64,000 nucleotides of DNA from Salinicola corii (GTDB taxonomy: Bacteria; Pseudomonadota; Gammaproteobacteria; Pseudomonadales; Halomonadaceae). Below, piece by piece: positions 54,165 to 63,780 of the stretch. The translations under genes were made by a program, and so were the position numbers. The stretch spans positions 496,001 to 560,000 of the forward strand of contig NZ_VTPX01000001.1 in the NCBI RefSeq assembly GCF_008298015.1, in the 5' to 3' direction. The notes beneath the pieces are model-generated. The model worked only from the letters and a program-made list of their open reading frames with translations. It was not told the origin of the DNA and did no database searches. Every line of letters begins with the position of its first letter. The stretch's first letter is position 1.

Positions 54165-55591
54165 AGACGATTCCACTGGCGATCATCGGTGCCGGCCCGG
54201 CCGGGATGGCGGCGGCGCGAACCGCAGCACGCCATGGGCTGAGGCCGGTCGTTTTCGACGAGCAGCCCGCACCCGGCGGACAGATCTACCGGGCGCTGGA
54301 GTCGACGCCGCTGCGCGATCCCGAACTGCTGGGCCAGGATTACTGGCACGGACGATCGTTGATCGAGGCATTGCGGCGCGAGCCGGTCGACTATCGCCCC
54401 GGCCATATGGTGTGGCAGTTGACCCGCGCCGGCGAGATCGGCGTGCTCGCCGGCGATACCGCAGCGTTGATCCGGGCCGAGCGCGTCGTTCTCGCCACCG
54501 GTGCCCAGGAACGGCCATTTCCTGTCCCCGGCTGGACGCTGCCCGGCGTCATGGGCGCCGGCGCCGCCCAGGTACTGCTCAAGACCTCCGGTGTCGTCGC
54601 CCGGGCTCCCATGATCCTGGCCGGTAGCGGGCCGCTGCTCTATCTGGTGGCGGTGCAGTACCTGCGTGCCGGGGCGAGCGTTGCCGCCATCCTCGAGACG
54701 ACACCGCAGGAGAACCGGCGACTGGCCCTTGCCCATATCGGCGGGGCCATCAGAGGCTGGCGCTACCTGAGGAAAGGCGCGGGGCTACTGCGCGAACTGA
54801 AGCGCGCCGGGGTTCGTCACGAGCGTCACGTCGTCGCGTTGCGCGCCGAGGGTGAGGAGGCGCTGACCGGGGTGGGCTGGCGGACGGCCGAACGACCCGA
54901 CGACTGGCAGCACTGCGAAGCGACCACGCTGCTGCTCCATCACGGCGTGGTGCCCAACGTCCAGATGACCAGAGCGCTTGGCGGCGAGCACGACTGGTCC
55001 GAACAGCAGCTCTGCTGGCGGCCGCGCCGGGATGCGTTCGGCCGCAGCGACATCGAGAACTTCTTCATCGCTGGTGACGGTGGCGGCATCGGAGGAGCGC
55101 GCGCAGCCCAACTCCAGGGCGAGCTGGCGGCGCTGGCGGCGCTCGAATCGCTGGGCCATATCGATGGCCCCACGCTGGCACGCGAGGCCGCGCCAGTGCG
55201 CAGGAAACTCGACGCGGAGCTCGTCGTTCGTCCCTTCCTGGATGCCCTCTATCGGCCAGGCGACAGCTGGCGACGGCCGGACGACGAAGTCGTGGTCTGC
55301 CGTTGCGAGGAGATCTCCGCCGGCGAGATCCGTCGCGTCGCCAGGCTCGGCTGTGCCGGCCCCAATCAGATGAAATCTTTCACCCGCTGCGGCATGGGGC
55401 CCTGTCAGGGACGCCTGTGTGGCCTGACGGTGAGCGAGATCCTCGCCGCGGAAAACGGCCAGAGTCTGGAGCAGACCGGCTACTACCGCCTGCGTCCGCC
55501 TTTCAAGCCCATCACCCTGGGGCAACTGGCCAGCGCGGCGGGGGATGCCCCGGGAGCGCCGGCGTGGAACGAGACCGAGACCGCTTCGTGA
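54161..55591 (+). CDS. NAD(P)/FAD oxidoreductase with BFD-like iron-sulfur tail (HcnB / opine oxidase alpha type)
   Basis: The 476-residue protein has two nucleotide-binding turns (IIGAGPAGMAAA at residue 7 and ILAGSGPLLYLVA near 150) of the pyridine-nucleotide disulfide oxidoreductase fold. A C-terminal BFD-like [2Fe-2S] domain has VVCRCEEISAGE and CGMGPCQGRLCG. This is the architecture of HcnB and of OoxA/NoxA opine oxidases. With the small subunit and a DAO partner it should oxidise a C-N bond of an imported amine. The start ATG overlaps the preceding stop by four bases. Confidence 0.9.
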   Translation: MKTIPLAIIGAGPAGMAAARTAARHGLRPVVFDEQPAPGGQIYRALESTPLRDPELLGQDYWHGRSLIEALRREPVDYRPGHMVWQLTRAGEIGVLAGDTAALIRAERVVLATGAQERPFPVPGWTLPGVMGAGAAQVLLKTSGVVARAPMILAGSGPLLYLVAVQYLRAGASVAAILETTPQENRRLALAHIGGAIRGWRYLRKGAGLLRELKRAGVRHERHVVALRAEGEEALTGVGWRTAERPDDWQHCEATTLLLHHGVVPNVQMTRALGGEHDWSEQQLCWRPRRDAFGRSDIENFFIAGDGGGIGGARAAQLQGELAALAALESLGHIDGPTLAREAAPVRRKLDAELVVRPFLDALYRPGDSWRRPDDEVVVCRCEEISAGEIRRVARLGCAGPNQMKSFTRCGMGPCQGRLCGLTVSEILAAENGQSLEQTGYYRLRPPFKPITLGQLASAAGDAPGAPAWNETETAS

Positions 55592-56739
55592 AGCCCACGG
55601 CGCTGGTCATCGGGGGCGGTCTACATGGCGCGAGCGCGGCGACGCAATTGGCGCGTAGCGGTTTCCGGGTGACCGTGGTCGAGAAGAACTATGCCGGTCG
55701 GCACGCCTCCGGCGTCAATGCCGGGGGCGTGAGGCGGCTGGGCCGGCATCCCGCCGAAATCCCACTGGCGGTTGCTGCCCTCGAGCGCTGGCAGCGACTC
55801 GAAGCGCTGATCGGCGACGATGGCGGATTCCATCCCTGCGGCCAGATCAAGGTGGCCGAGAACGACGAGAACATGGCCAGGTTGGTGTCGCGTGCGGCCG
55901 AGGTCCGCGAGCTCGGCTTCGATCATGAAATCACCCTCTCCCGGGACGAGCTGCGCCGACGCGTGCCGGCCGTGGCACCGCACTGCGTGGGCGCACTGGC
56001 CTGCGATGGCGATGGTGCGGCCAATCCCTACCGCACGTTGACCGCCTGGCGTCGACAGTCCCAGCGCGAAGGCGCGATATGGCGGGAAGGCGTGCGGGTG
56101 ACCCGAGTGGACCGGGCCCCCGGCGGCGGCTGGCGACTCTCCACCGATCATCCCGATCTGCCCGGCCTGGATGCCGATTGGCTGATCAACTGCGCCGGCG
56201 GCTGGGCGGGCGAGTTATGTGGGGCACTCGACGAGTGCGTGGCGATGCAGGCCCAGGCTCTGATGCTGACGATCACCGAACGCGTGACACCGTTTCTCGG
56301 GCCGGTGATCGGCAGCGCGTCGCGCGCGCTGTCATTCAAGCAGATGGACAACGGCAGCGTGATGATCGGCGGCGGCATCGCGGGATGCATCGATACCGGC
56401 GGCGAGCGTGCCGACGTGCGCCTGGCGGGCCTGGCCGAGAACGTGCAGACCGCGCTCGGGCTGTTCCCGTTCATGCGCGACGTTCGCGTGGTGCGCACCT
56501 GGGCGGGTATCGAAGGTGTGACCGGGGACGGCATTCCCGTACTGGGCCTGAGCTGGCGACATCCGCGGCTGATCCACTCCTTCGGCTACTCGGCCCACGG
56601 CTTCCAGTTGTCGGCCATTACCGGCGAGATTGTCCGGGATCTCGCACTGGAGCGGGAACCCGCGTTGCCGATCGCACCGTTCGACATACGACGTTTCGAT
56701 TCGTCCTCCGCGGCTGCGCGGGCGAGTCATACACACTGA
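55588..56739 (+). CDS. FAD-dependent oxidoreductase (DAO family; HcnC / opine oxidase beta type), second copy, GTG start
   Basis: The 383-residue protein begins with GTG at 55588, overlapping the previous stop as GTGA: (M)KPTALVIGGGLHGASAATQLA. It has HASGVNAGGVRRLGRHPAEI, a substrate-domain sheet and the C-terminal FGYSAHGFQLSAITGEIVRD that closes the FAD site. It is the likely catalytic partner of the two iron-sulfur subunits. Why a related DAO gene stands before them is unclear (alternative beta subunit or separate enzyme). Confidence 0.88.
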   Translation: MKPTALVIGGGLHGASAATQLARSGFRVTVVEKNYAGRHASGVNAGGVRRLGRHPAEIPLAVAALERWQRLEALIGDDGGFHPCGQIKVAENDENMARLVSRAAEVRELGFDHEITLSRDELRRRVPAVAPHCVGALACDGDGAANPYRTLTAWRRQSQREGAIWREGVRVTRVDRAPGGGWRLSTDHPDLPGLDADWLINCAGGWAGELCGALDECVAMQAQALMLTITERVTPFLGPVIGSASRALSFKQMDNGSVMIGGGIAGCIDTGGERADVRLAGLAENVQTALGLFPFMRDVRVVRTWAGIEGVTGDGIPVLGLSWRHPRLIHSFGYSAHGFQLSAITGEIVRDLALEREPALPIAPFDIRRFDSSSAAARASHTH

Positions 56740-56787
56740 CGGCATCGGCCGTCGCCTTTCCGACATCGATCGACAGGAGCGTTCTTC

Positions 56788-57138
56788 ATGAGCGATATCA
56801 AGCGTCATATTCCGACACCCATCATGCACCGCGTGGTCGAGGCCAACGGCTTTCTGTTCCTGGGAGGAATCGTGGCCGAGGACCGGTCCCAGGACATGGC
56901 GGGGCAGACCCGCCAGGTTCTGGACAAGATCGACGCCTACCTCGCCGAGGCGGGATCCGACAAGCGCAAGATCGTCGCGGCGACGCTCTATGCGACCGAT
57001 CTCGGGCAGAAAGACGCCATGAACGAGGTCTGGAAGGCCTGGCTGGATCCGGCGACGTTACCGGCAAGGGCTACCCTGGGCGTAAGCGACCTGGCTCCGG
57101 GCGCGCTACTGGAGGTGGTCGTCACTGCGGTCAAGTGA
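56788..57138 (+). CDS. RidA (YjgF/UK114) family protein
   Basis: The 116-residue protein has the chorismate-mutase-like Rid fold: FLFLGGIVAEDRSQDMAGQTRQVLDKIDAYLAEAG, then VVAATLYATDLGQKDAMNEVWKAW and LPARATLGVSDLAPGALLEVVVTAVK. The arginine in ARATLG matches the catalytic arginine that hydrolyses imine intermediates; the adjacent residues differ from the canonical RidA subgroup. It probably quenches imines produced by the preceding flavoenzymes. Its last 33 bases overlap the convergent amidotransferase gene. Confidence 0.88.
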   Translation: MSDIKRHIPTPIMHRVVEANGFLFLGGIVAEDRSQDMAGQTRQVLDKIDAYLAEAGSDKRKIVAATLYATDLGQKDAMNEVWKAWLDPATLPARATLGVSDLAPGALLEVVVTAVK

Positions 57139-57897
57139 TCGGCCGTCATCCCCGGGGCTTTGCCTCGGGGTGGCAGCTCCCAGCCGGGCCGCATCCACCA
57201 GCGCCCGGATCAGCCGTTGTTGCGAGCGGCTGAACAGCAGGAACTCCGGATGCCACTGCACGCCGATGAGAAAGGGATGGCGGTCGCTCTCGATCGCCTG
57301 CACCAGGTCGTCGCGGTCATGGGCGACCACCTTCAGGCCGTCCCCCGGCCGATCCACCGCCTGGTGATGCAGGCTGTTCACGTGGCAGTAGCGGCGGTTG
57401 AGAATGTCGGCCAACTGGCTGAACGGCTCGATCTCGATGCGCTTGCGCGGCAGCACCATGCGCCGGTTCCTGATGTGCCGATAGGTCGTCTGGATATCCT
57501 CGATCAGGCTGCCACCGCAGTGGATGTTGATGATCTGGGCGCCGCGACAGATGCCCAGGATCGGTATCCGTTCCGGTAGATAGCGGGCCAGCAGTTCGAG
57601 TTCCAGCTCGTCGCGGGCGGGGTCGATGCGAACGTCGAGTTGCATCTCGCCGCCATAGCGCTGGGCACCGATATCGTCGCCCCCGCCGATGATCAGGCCG
57701 TCCACCGGTCGTCGCAGCGGACGGGCGGGGGAGATCCGCAATGGCCTGCCTCCGGCGCGCCAGACCGAGATCCAGTCGCACCACCAGGCCAGGAAGCTCT
57801 TGTGATCCGAGGTGGTGATACCGATCAGCGGCCGGCTCGTCCTGCGTGTCGACCCGGATCGCCGTTTCCGTTCGGATTGAGCTTGCGTCGAAGCCAT
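57106..57897 (-). CDS. Class I glutamine amidotransferase / gamma-glutamyl hydrolase (PuuD-like)
   Basis: The 263-residue protein has the class I GATase nucleophile Cys in GICRGAQIINIHCGG and the GVQWHPEFLL His-Glu pair. GGGDDIGAQRYGGE is the oxyanion region of the gamma-Glu-GABA hydrolase (PuuD) group, which hydrolyses gamma-glutamyl amides. It directly follows the amidoligase gene (TGATG, one-base overlap at 57897), so the two work on the same product: one makes, the other breaks or edits an amide bond. Its 3' end lies inside ridA on the other strand. Confidence 0.9.
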   Translation of the reverse strand: MASTQAQSERKRRSGSTRRTSRPLIGITTSDHKSFLAWWCDWISVWRAGGRPLRISPARPLRRPVDGLIIGGGDDIGAQRYGGEMQLDVRIDPARDELELELLARYLPERIPILGICRGAQIINIHCGGSLIEDIQTTYRHIRNRRMVLPRKRIEIEPFSQLADILNRRYCHVNSLHHQAVDRPGDGLKVVAHDRDDLVQAIESDRHPFLIGVQWHPEFLLFSRSQQRLIRALVDAARLGAATPRQSPGDDGRSLDRSDDHLQ

Positions 57898-58901
57898 CAG
57901 TGACGCATCCAGTGGCGCAGGGAGTCGAGCCAGCGGCTCAGGGTCGGCTGGGCGAGGTGCGCGCGGTAGGCGGCGCTGCGTTCGGCCAGGCGGTCCGTAT
58001 CGGCGGCCAGGCGTTCGACTTCGGCCCAGCGATTCCACTCGACGCTCACGCCCCATTCGGGGTCCGAGAGCGCGGCGTTGGGGAGGCGGTAATGGTAGGT
58101 CGGCCGGGGCTTGACCAGCGTCTCCCGGAGCAGCGCGTTGGGGTGGTCCGGCATCAGCCAGGCGAACAGCGGCAGCAGATCCAGTTCCCGGTTGCGGGTC
58201 GGGTTGGCGACCAGGTAGTCGTCGATCAGCGCCTGCAGCGTGGGAGCGTAGTCCGGCGCCAGTATCCGGCGGGTGTAGTCGCTGTGGAACGGGCGCGTGT
58301 GGGGCAGCATGTCCCGCGTCACGTCGACGACGATCTCGTCGCGCAGCCAGTCGGCGAGTATCAAGTAGGCTCGCAGGTAGGCCACCACGCTCTCGACGCC
58401 GGGGGAGGGAATCTCCGGGTTGAGGTGGAGACCGAAGCCGTACAGCAGGCTGGCATCGGTGCCCTCCGCCCCGTGCCGGCGCAGCGCCGCGAACAGCTCG
58501 TCCAGGCGCGCCAGTTCGTGCCATGGCATCGGCGGGCAGACGATCTCCGTCGGCACCAGGCCCGCCACCATGTCGCCCAGCCACTCTCGGGTGCGGCTGT
58601 GCAGGCTGGCACGCAAGTGCTCGCCGATGCCCGGCGGCTGGCCGTCGATGGCGCGGGCACGGTCGAGCAAGCGCTCGTCGGGATGAACGTACTTGCTGTC
58701 CAGTTCGACATGGAAGACGCCCCATGGCGTCCCGGTGACCTGGAGTCGATGCGCGCTGTGCTGCTGGACGTGACCGCTGAACGTCATCTCGACCAGGCGG
58801 GCCGCCTGAATGGGGCCGATACCGGCGAACTCGATCTCGACACCGACCCGGCGCGGCTGACCGTCGGCATTGGTGGTATACGTTGGCGCGGTGAGAGACA
58901 C
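57897..58901 (-). CDS. Amidoligase family enzyme, probable COOH-NH2 ligase
   Basis: The 334-residue protein resembles the amidoligase superfamily related to glutamate-cysteine ligase and glutamine synthetase folds. VGVEIEFAGIG carries the Mg-binding Glu22/Glu24 pair. HVELDSKYVH (Glu66), EIVCPPMPW and LYGFGLHLNPEIPS are further family blocks. It should form an amide bond with ATP; the acid and amine are unknown. GTG 58901 (AAGGAG six bases upstream) is better than the longer GTG at 58961. It is coupled to the PuuD-like gene, with the EamA permease upstream. Confidence 0.8.
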   Translation of the reverse strand: MSLTAPTYTTNADGQPRRVGVEIEFAGIGPIQAARLVEMTFSGHVQQHSAHRLQVTGTPWGVFHVELDSKYVHPDERLLDRARAIDGQPPGIGEHLRASLHSRTREWLGDMVAGLVPTEIVCPPMPWHELARLDELFAALRRHGAEGTDASLLYGFGLHLNPEIPSPGVESVVAYLRAYLILADWLRDEIVVDVTRDMLPHTRPFHSDYTRRILAPDYAPTLQALIDDYLVANPTRNRELDLLPLFAWLMPDHPNALLRETLVKPRPTYHYRLPNAALSDPEWGVSVEWNRWAEVERLAADTDRLAERSAAYRAHLAQPTLSRWLDSLRHWMRH

Positions 58902-59027
58902 GATGGGCTCCTTGCCGATTGCTGTCGCCTGGATGAGCGTCGAATGGGCGCCGGAAGACACGGCAACGGCGTTGGCAGAGCGGTGATTCGCTTCGCTAAG
59001 CCTAGCAGTCCTGGCAGGGGATGACAG

Positions 59028-59870
59028 TCAGCCCCAGTGGGTCAGGATGACGCCGCCGAGAATCAGTCCACCGGCGAGCAGCCGCTCGCGGCGCAACGGC
59101 TCCTTCAACCAGATCACGCCGATGGCGATGGCGAACAGCACGCTGGTCTCGCGCAAGGCCGCGACCAGCGCGATCGGCGCCTGGGTCATGGCCCAGATGG
59201 TGATGCCGTAGGCGCCGAGGGAGAGCGCGCCGCCGATCAGACCAACCCGCCAGTGGCGGGTCAACTCGGGCAGCGTCCGAACGCCGCGCATGGCCACCAG
59301 CACCAGCAGCATGCCGAAGCCGTCGAGCAGGAACAGCCAGATCACGTAGCCGATCGCATCGCCGTTGGCGCGTGCGCCGCTGCCGTCGGCCAGGGTGTAG
59401 CCGGCGATGAAGGCGGAGGTCGTCAGGGCATTGATCAGCGAGGCGCGTTCGAGACGTGGCCCCTTGCCGCCTCGGAAGGCCATGCACAGGATGCCGAGGA
59501 CCAGCACCACGATCCCCGCATAGCCGATCCACGAGGGGTTCTCGCTGAGCGCGAAGACGCCGATCAGCGTCACCAGCAGCGGTGCGCAGCCCCGGGCGAT
59601 GGGGTAGATCTGGCCGAGGTCGCCGACCCGGTAGGCCCGGGCCAGGAACACGTTGTAGCCGATGTGCAGTACCGCCGACATCGCCAGCCACGGCCAGGCT
59701 TCCGCCCGCGGCAGCGGCACGAAGGCGACGCCGGCGAGGGCGATCACGGCGCAGGCGGCCTGAATCAGCGAAATGCTCAGCAACCGGTCCAGTCCGACCT
59801 TGACCAGCGCGTTCCAGCTGGCGTGCATCAGGGCACCGGCCAGCACGGCGAGAAAGACGGGCGTCGTCAA
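59028..59870 (-). CDS. EamA/DMT superfamily permease
   Basis: The 280-residue protein has ten hydrophobic helices in two EamA repeats: LAGALMHASWNALVKVG ... NPSWIGYAGIVVLVLGILCM, then NALTTSAFIAGYTLADGSGARA ... LVAALRETSVLFAIAIGVIWLKEPL. Such transporters export or import metabolites such as amino acids. It is the first gene of the minus-strand trio with amidoligase and amidotransferase (126-bp gap), so it may move their product or precursor. Substrate unknown. Confidence 0.87.
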   Translation of the reverse strand: MTTPVFLAVLAGALMHASWNALVKVGLDRLLSISLIQAACAVIALAGVAFVPLPRAEAWPWLAMSAVLHIGYNVFLARAYRVGDLGQIYPIARGCAPLLVTLIGVFALSENPSWIGYAGIVVLVLGILCMAFRGGKGPRLERASLINALTTSAFIAGYTLADGSGARANGDAIGYVIWLFLLDGFGMLLVLVAMRGVRTLPELTRHWRVGLIGGALSLGAYGITIWAMTQAPIALVAALRETSVLFAIAIGVIWLKEPLRRERLLAGGLILGGVILTHWG

Positions 59871-60042
59871 CGCAAATCCTTTTCACTGCGGGTATTCGAG
59901 GGCAATGACGCTACGGCTGTCATTCGATTGTCATATCTTGCCACAGGCTTCGGGTGATCGTCGCCCTGTGCCACGGTAGGATGGCACGACCATGGATCGA
60001 TGCCTTATCGATCCCCGTCGCCCCGTGAATCCCGGAGAACGG

Positions 60043-63000
60043 ATGTTCAGCGTCCTGCATGCCAATCATCTCGAAGATCTGCACGACCTGGCATTGGCGC
60101 TGATCAAGCGCCATCGACTGCCGCCACTGACCCCGGAGACTTTCCTGGTGCAGTCCAACGGCATGGCCCAGTGGCTGCGCCTGTCGCTGGCCGAAGCCGA
60201 CGGCATCGCCGCCTCGGTGGATTTCCCGCTACCCTCGAGCTTCGTCTGGCGTGCCTACCGCGCGGTGCTCGAACAGGCCGGAGGGGAGGGCGAGGGGCAG
60301 TCGATTCCGCTGCACTCGCCGTTCGACAAGCGGCCGCTGGCGTGGCGCATCTTTCGGCTGCTGGAGAGCGCGGTCGCCGCGGAACCGGTCGTTTTCGCGC
60401 CGCTCGCCCACTACCTGGGCGCCGGGCCGGATGGCGCGGTGCCAGACGATGCGGGGGGCGAGTCCGGTGGCGAGGCCCGCGCGATGACGGGCGTGCAGCG
60501 CAGGGCGGCCGAGCAGGCGGAGCGCAAGCGCTGGCAACTGGCGGTCCGCTTGGCGGACCTGTTCGACCAGTATCTCAACTACCGCCCGGACTGGCTGGCA
60601 GCGTGGGAGGCGGGGGAGGACTCGCCCCGGGACCTGCCCATCGACCAGCGCTGGCAGCCGGCGCTTTGGCGGGCGCTGATCGACGATGCGGGGCCCGACG
60701 AGCGGGCGTTTCACCGCGCCAACCTGCACGGTCGTTTCCTGCACGCCGCCAGGCGGCTGCAGAGCTGCCCCAGGGGGTTGCCGCCGAGGCTGTTCGTCTT
60801 CGGCATCTCGGCGCTGCCGTCGCAGACGCTGGAGGCGCTGCATGCGCTCTCCGGGGTCATCGATGTCTTTCTGATGATCACCAACCCTTGTCGCCACTAC
60901 TGGGGCGATATCGTCTCCGACAGGGAGGCGATCAAGCGCGCCGGTCGGCTCTCCACCGAGGCGGTGGCACGCCAGCAGGCCCGTCATCCCGAAGCGCCCT
61001 GGCTCGAAACGCTGGACGAGGAGGCGCTGCACCTTCAGGCTAATCCACTGTTGGCCGCCTGGGGTGCCCAGGGCCGCGACTTCATCGTCGGTCTCTACGA
61101 GTTCGAGAGCCAGGATGGCGGTTTCGACGTCGAGACCGATCTCTTTCGCGACCCGGCGGCGGACGCTGAATCGGCTGCCGAACGAGCGCCCCTGCTCAAC
61201 CAGTTGCAGCAGGACATCCTCGATCTCAGGCATCCGGGGGAGCGCACCCGAGAGAGCGGTAAACGCAAGATCGCGGCGGACGACGCCTCGCTGTCGCTGT
61301 TCAGCGTGCATTCGCCGCTGCGCGAAGTGGAAGTGCTGCACGACCGGCTGCTGGCGGCCTTCGAGGAGGCCAGCGCCGAGGGGGCGCCGCTGCGGCCGCG
61401 TGACATCCTGGTGATGGTGCCGGAGATCGACGTCTACGCCCCCTATATCGAAGCGGTTTTCGGCCAGTTGCCCGCGGACGATCCGCGTCATATCCCCTTC
61501 ACCATTGCCGACCAGATCGCCAGTGAAGCGCATCCGATGATGGTGCTGATCCTGTCCCTGCTGGAGCTGCCCGAGCGGCGGCTGGGGGTGAGCGAACTGC
61601 TCGATGCGCTCGATGTGCCGGCGTTTCGGGCCCGGTTCTCCATCGACGAGTCCGAACTGCCGCGTCTACGGCGGTGGCTGTCGGAGAGCGGCGTGCGCTG
61701 GGGACTCTCGGGCGCGCATCGCCAGGCGCTCGGGTTTCCGGCACTGCATGAGAACAGCTGGGCGTTCGGGCTCGAACGCATGCTGCTGGGGTATTCCACC
61801 GGCCCTTTGCCCTCCACCGGCCCGATGCCGCCGGGGCGATCCTCCGGCTCGCAAGTACCGAACGGGATGTCTGCCGACAGCGTCTGGCAGTTCGACGCCA
61901 TCGTACCCTACGACGAGGTGGGCGGGCTGGAGGCGGACCTGGCGGGTCGGCTCGCCGAGCTGATGCAGGTGCTGGCCGCCCAGTGCGAGGCCCTGAGCGA
62001 GGCCGTCACGCCAGCAGGCTGGCTGATGCGGCTGCGGTCGCTGATGGAGGCGCTGTTCGCGCCGACGGCACTGGACGAACACGATGTGCTGGCGCGGGTG
62101 GACCAGGCGCTGGGCCGCTGGCAGCAGAGCTGCGAGCTGGCCTCGTTCTCGCAGCCGATCGGCCTGGCGGTGGTGCGTGACGCCCTCAAGGCCGAGCTCG
62201 ACGACGGCGGCCTGGCCCAGCGCTTCCTCGCAGGCAAGGTCAATTTCGCCACGCTGATGCCGATGCGTGCCATTCCGTTCCGGCAGGTCTACCTGCTAGG
62301 GATGAACGACGGCGCCTATCCCCGAACCCGCCAGCCCCAGGACTTCGACCTGATGGCACGGCGCCCGCGGCCGGGGGATCGCTCGCGCCGCGACGACGAT
62401 CGCTACCTGCTGCTCGAGGCGCTGCTCTCCGCCCGCGAACGGCTGACACTCTCGTGGGTCGGCTTCGACCAGCGCGACAACACGCCGCGACCGCCCTCGG
62501 TGCTGATCGGCGAGTTGCTCGATACCCTCGAGCAGGGCTGGCGTCCGGCCGACCCTCCGGACGATGGCCCGACGCTGGACGATGAGGCGGCGCTGGCGGC
62601 ACGACTGATCGAGGCCCACCCGCTGCAGCCGTTTTCGCGACGCTACTTCCAGGCCGACGATCCGCGCTACACCTTCGATGCCAGCTGGGCGCCGTTGCAC
62701 GACGCCCGCCACGATGCCGAACGGGACACCGGGCATGCGGTCACCGAGCCGGCCCCGCCCCCGCCGCCGGACGAAGCGCTGGCACTGGCCGACCTGCAGC
62801 GGCTGCTGCGTCGACCCTGGAGTGTCTACCTCGGCCGCCTGGGAGTGCGTTTCCAGGATGCCGAAGTTCCCGACGAGGATAGCGAGCCTTTCGTTCTCGA
62901 TGCGCTCGAGGAGCACACCGTCAAACGCGAACTGCTGGAAGCCGGGCGCCGCGGCGAGCCGCTGGTGCAGATGGCGGATCGGCTGCGTCTGGCGGGGCGC

Positions 63001-63780
63001 CTGCCGGCTGCCGGCTTTGGCCTGGCCACCATCGAGCCGACGCTGAAACGCCTGGAGACGCAACTGGGAACCTGGCGGCGATTGACCGCGACCGCCAGCG
63101 AACGGGAACCGCCGCTGCTGCGTTTCGAGACAGCGGCTGCCAACGGCGCGCCGCCGCTGGCGCTGGAGGGACGTGTCGACGGGCTGTTCGTGGATGAACA
63201 GGGAGGTTGGCGGTTGATGACGCTGGAAACCAGCCATTTCGGCCATTTCAAGCCCGAGGGTGACGGCCCGTGGAAGAAGCTCGGCAAGCCGCATCGACTC
63301 CATGCCGGCTATCTGCGCTGGCTGCTGCTCAATGGGGCTGGCGAGGCGTCGTGTCACTGGACGGCAATCTTCGAGGATCGCTGTCTCGATTTCCCGCCGC
63401 TGGAACGGCTCGAGGCGAGGCGACGGCTGGCGGCATGGCTGGCAAGCTGGTGGCGGGCCTGGTGCAAGCCGCTGCCGGCGTCGGGGGAGCTGGCTCGAAC
63501 GCTGTGGGGCCAGTGTCGCGCCGAGACGCTGCAAGCCCTGGCAGCGGGAGAGCCCCTCGAACCGGCGCTGCACGAGCGCCTCGCCGCGGACTACGAGGCC
63601 GGCAACTACCAGATCGCGGCGCTGGTCCAGCGGGAGGGCGGCCTGGGCCAGCTCTGGCGTGACTTCGAGGCGTTCGAGGCGGCCGGTGGCGTGGCCGAGA
63701 GCGTCCGCCACTACCAGCCGCTGCTGGAGGCGATGCGCCAGGCGTCGCAGCGCATTCATCTCCCGAGGGGCGACTCATGA
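60043..63780 (+). CDS. recC: Exodeoxyribonuclease V subunit gamma (RecC)
   Basis: The 1245-residue protein starts MFSVLHANHLEDLHDLALAL and shows RecC features: the N-terminal inactive helicase-like region (TFLVQSNGMAQWLRL, FPLPSSFVWRAYRA), LFVFGISALPSQTLEALHALS, SLFSVHSPLREVEVLHDRLL, and a C-terminal nuclease-like region. It recognises Chi in RecBCD. GGAGA precedes ATG 60043, while an ATG at 59992 is farther from the homologous start. Its stop overlaps the recB start (ATGA, 63777-63780). Confidence 0.95.
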   Translation: MFSVLHANHLEDLHDLALALIKRHRLPPLTPETFLVQSNGMAQWLRLSLAEADGIAASVDFPLPSSFVWRAYRAVLEQAGGEGEGQSIPLHSPFDKRPLAWRIFRLLESAVAAEPVVFAPLAHYLGAGPDGAVPDDAGGESGGEARAMTGVQRRAAEQAERKRWQLAVRLADLFDQYLNYRPDWLAAWEAGEDSPRDLPIDQRWQPALWRALIDDAGPDERAFHRANLHGRFLHAARRLQSCPRGLPPRLFVFGISALPSQTLEALHALSGVIDVFLMITNPCRHYWGDIVSDREAIKRAGRLSTEAVARQQARHPEAPWLETLDEEALHLQANPLLAAWGAQGRDFIVGLYEFESQDGGFDVETDLFRDPAADAESAAERAPLLNQLQQDILDLRHPGERTRESGKRKIAADDASLSLFSVHSPLREVEVLHDRLLAAFEEASAEGAPLRPRDILVMVPEIDVYAPYIEAVFGQLPADDPRHIPFTIADQIASEAHPMMVLILSLLELPERRLGVSELLDALDVPAFRARFSIDESELPRLRRWLSESGVRWGLSGAHRQALGFPALHENSWAFGLERMLLGYSTGPLPSTGPMPPGRSSGSQVPNGMSADSVWQFDAIVPYDEVGGLEADLAGRLAELMQVLAAQCEALSEAVTPAGWLMRLRSLMEALFAPTALDEHDVLARVDQALGRWQQSCELASFSQPIGLAVVRDALKAELDDGGLAQRFLAGKVNFATLMPMRAIPFRQVYLLGMNDGAYPRTRQPQDFDLMARRPRPGDRSRRDDDRYLLLEALLSARERLTLSWVGFDQRDNTPRPPSVLIGELLDTLEQGWRPADPPDDGPTLDDEAALAARLIEAHPLQPFSRRYFQADDPRYTFDASWAPLHDARHDAERDTGHAVTEPAPPPPPDEALALADLQRLLRRPWSVYLGRLGVRFQDAEVPDEDSEPFVLDALEEHTVKRELLEAGRRGEPLVQMADRLRLAGRLPAAGFGLATIEPTLKRLETQLGTWRRLTATASEREPPLLRFETAAANGAPPLALEGRVDGLFVDEQGGWRLMTLETSHFGHFKPEGDGPWKKLGKPHRLHAGYLRWLLLNGAGEASCHWTAIFEDRCLDFPPLERLEARRRLAAWLASWWRAWCKPLPASGELARTLWGQCRAETLQALAAGEPLEPALHERLAADYEAGNYQIAALVQREGGLGQLWRDFEAFEAAGGVAESVRHYQPLLEAMRQASQRIHLPRGDS

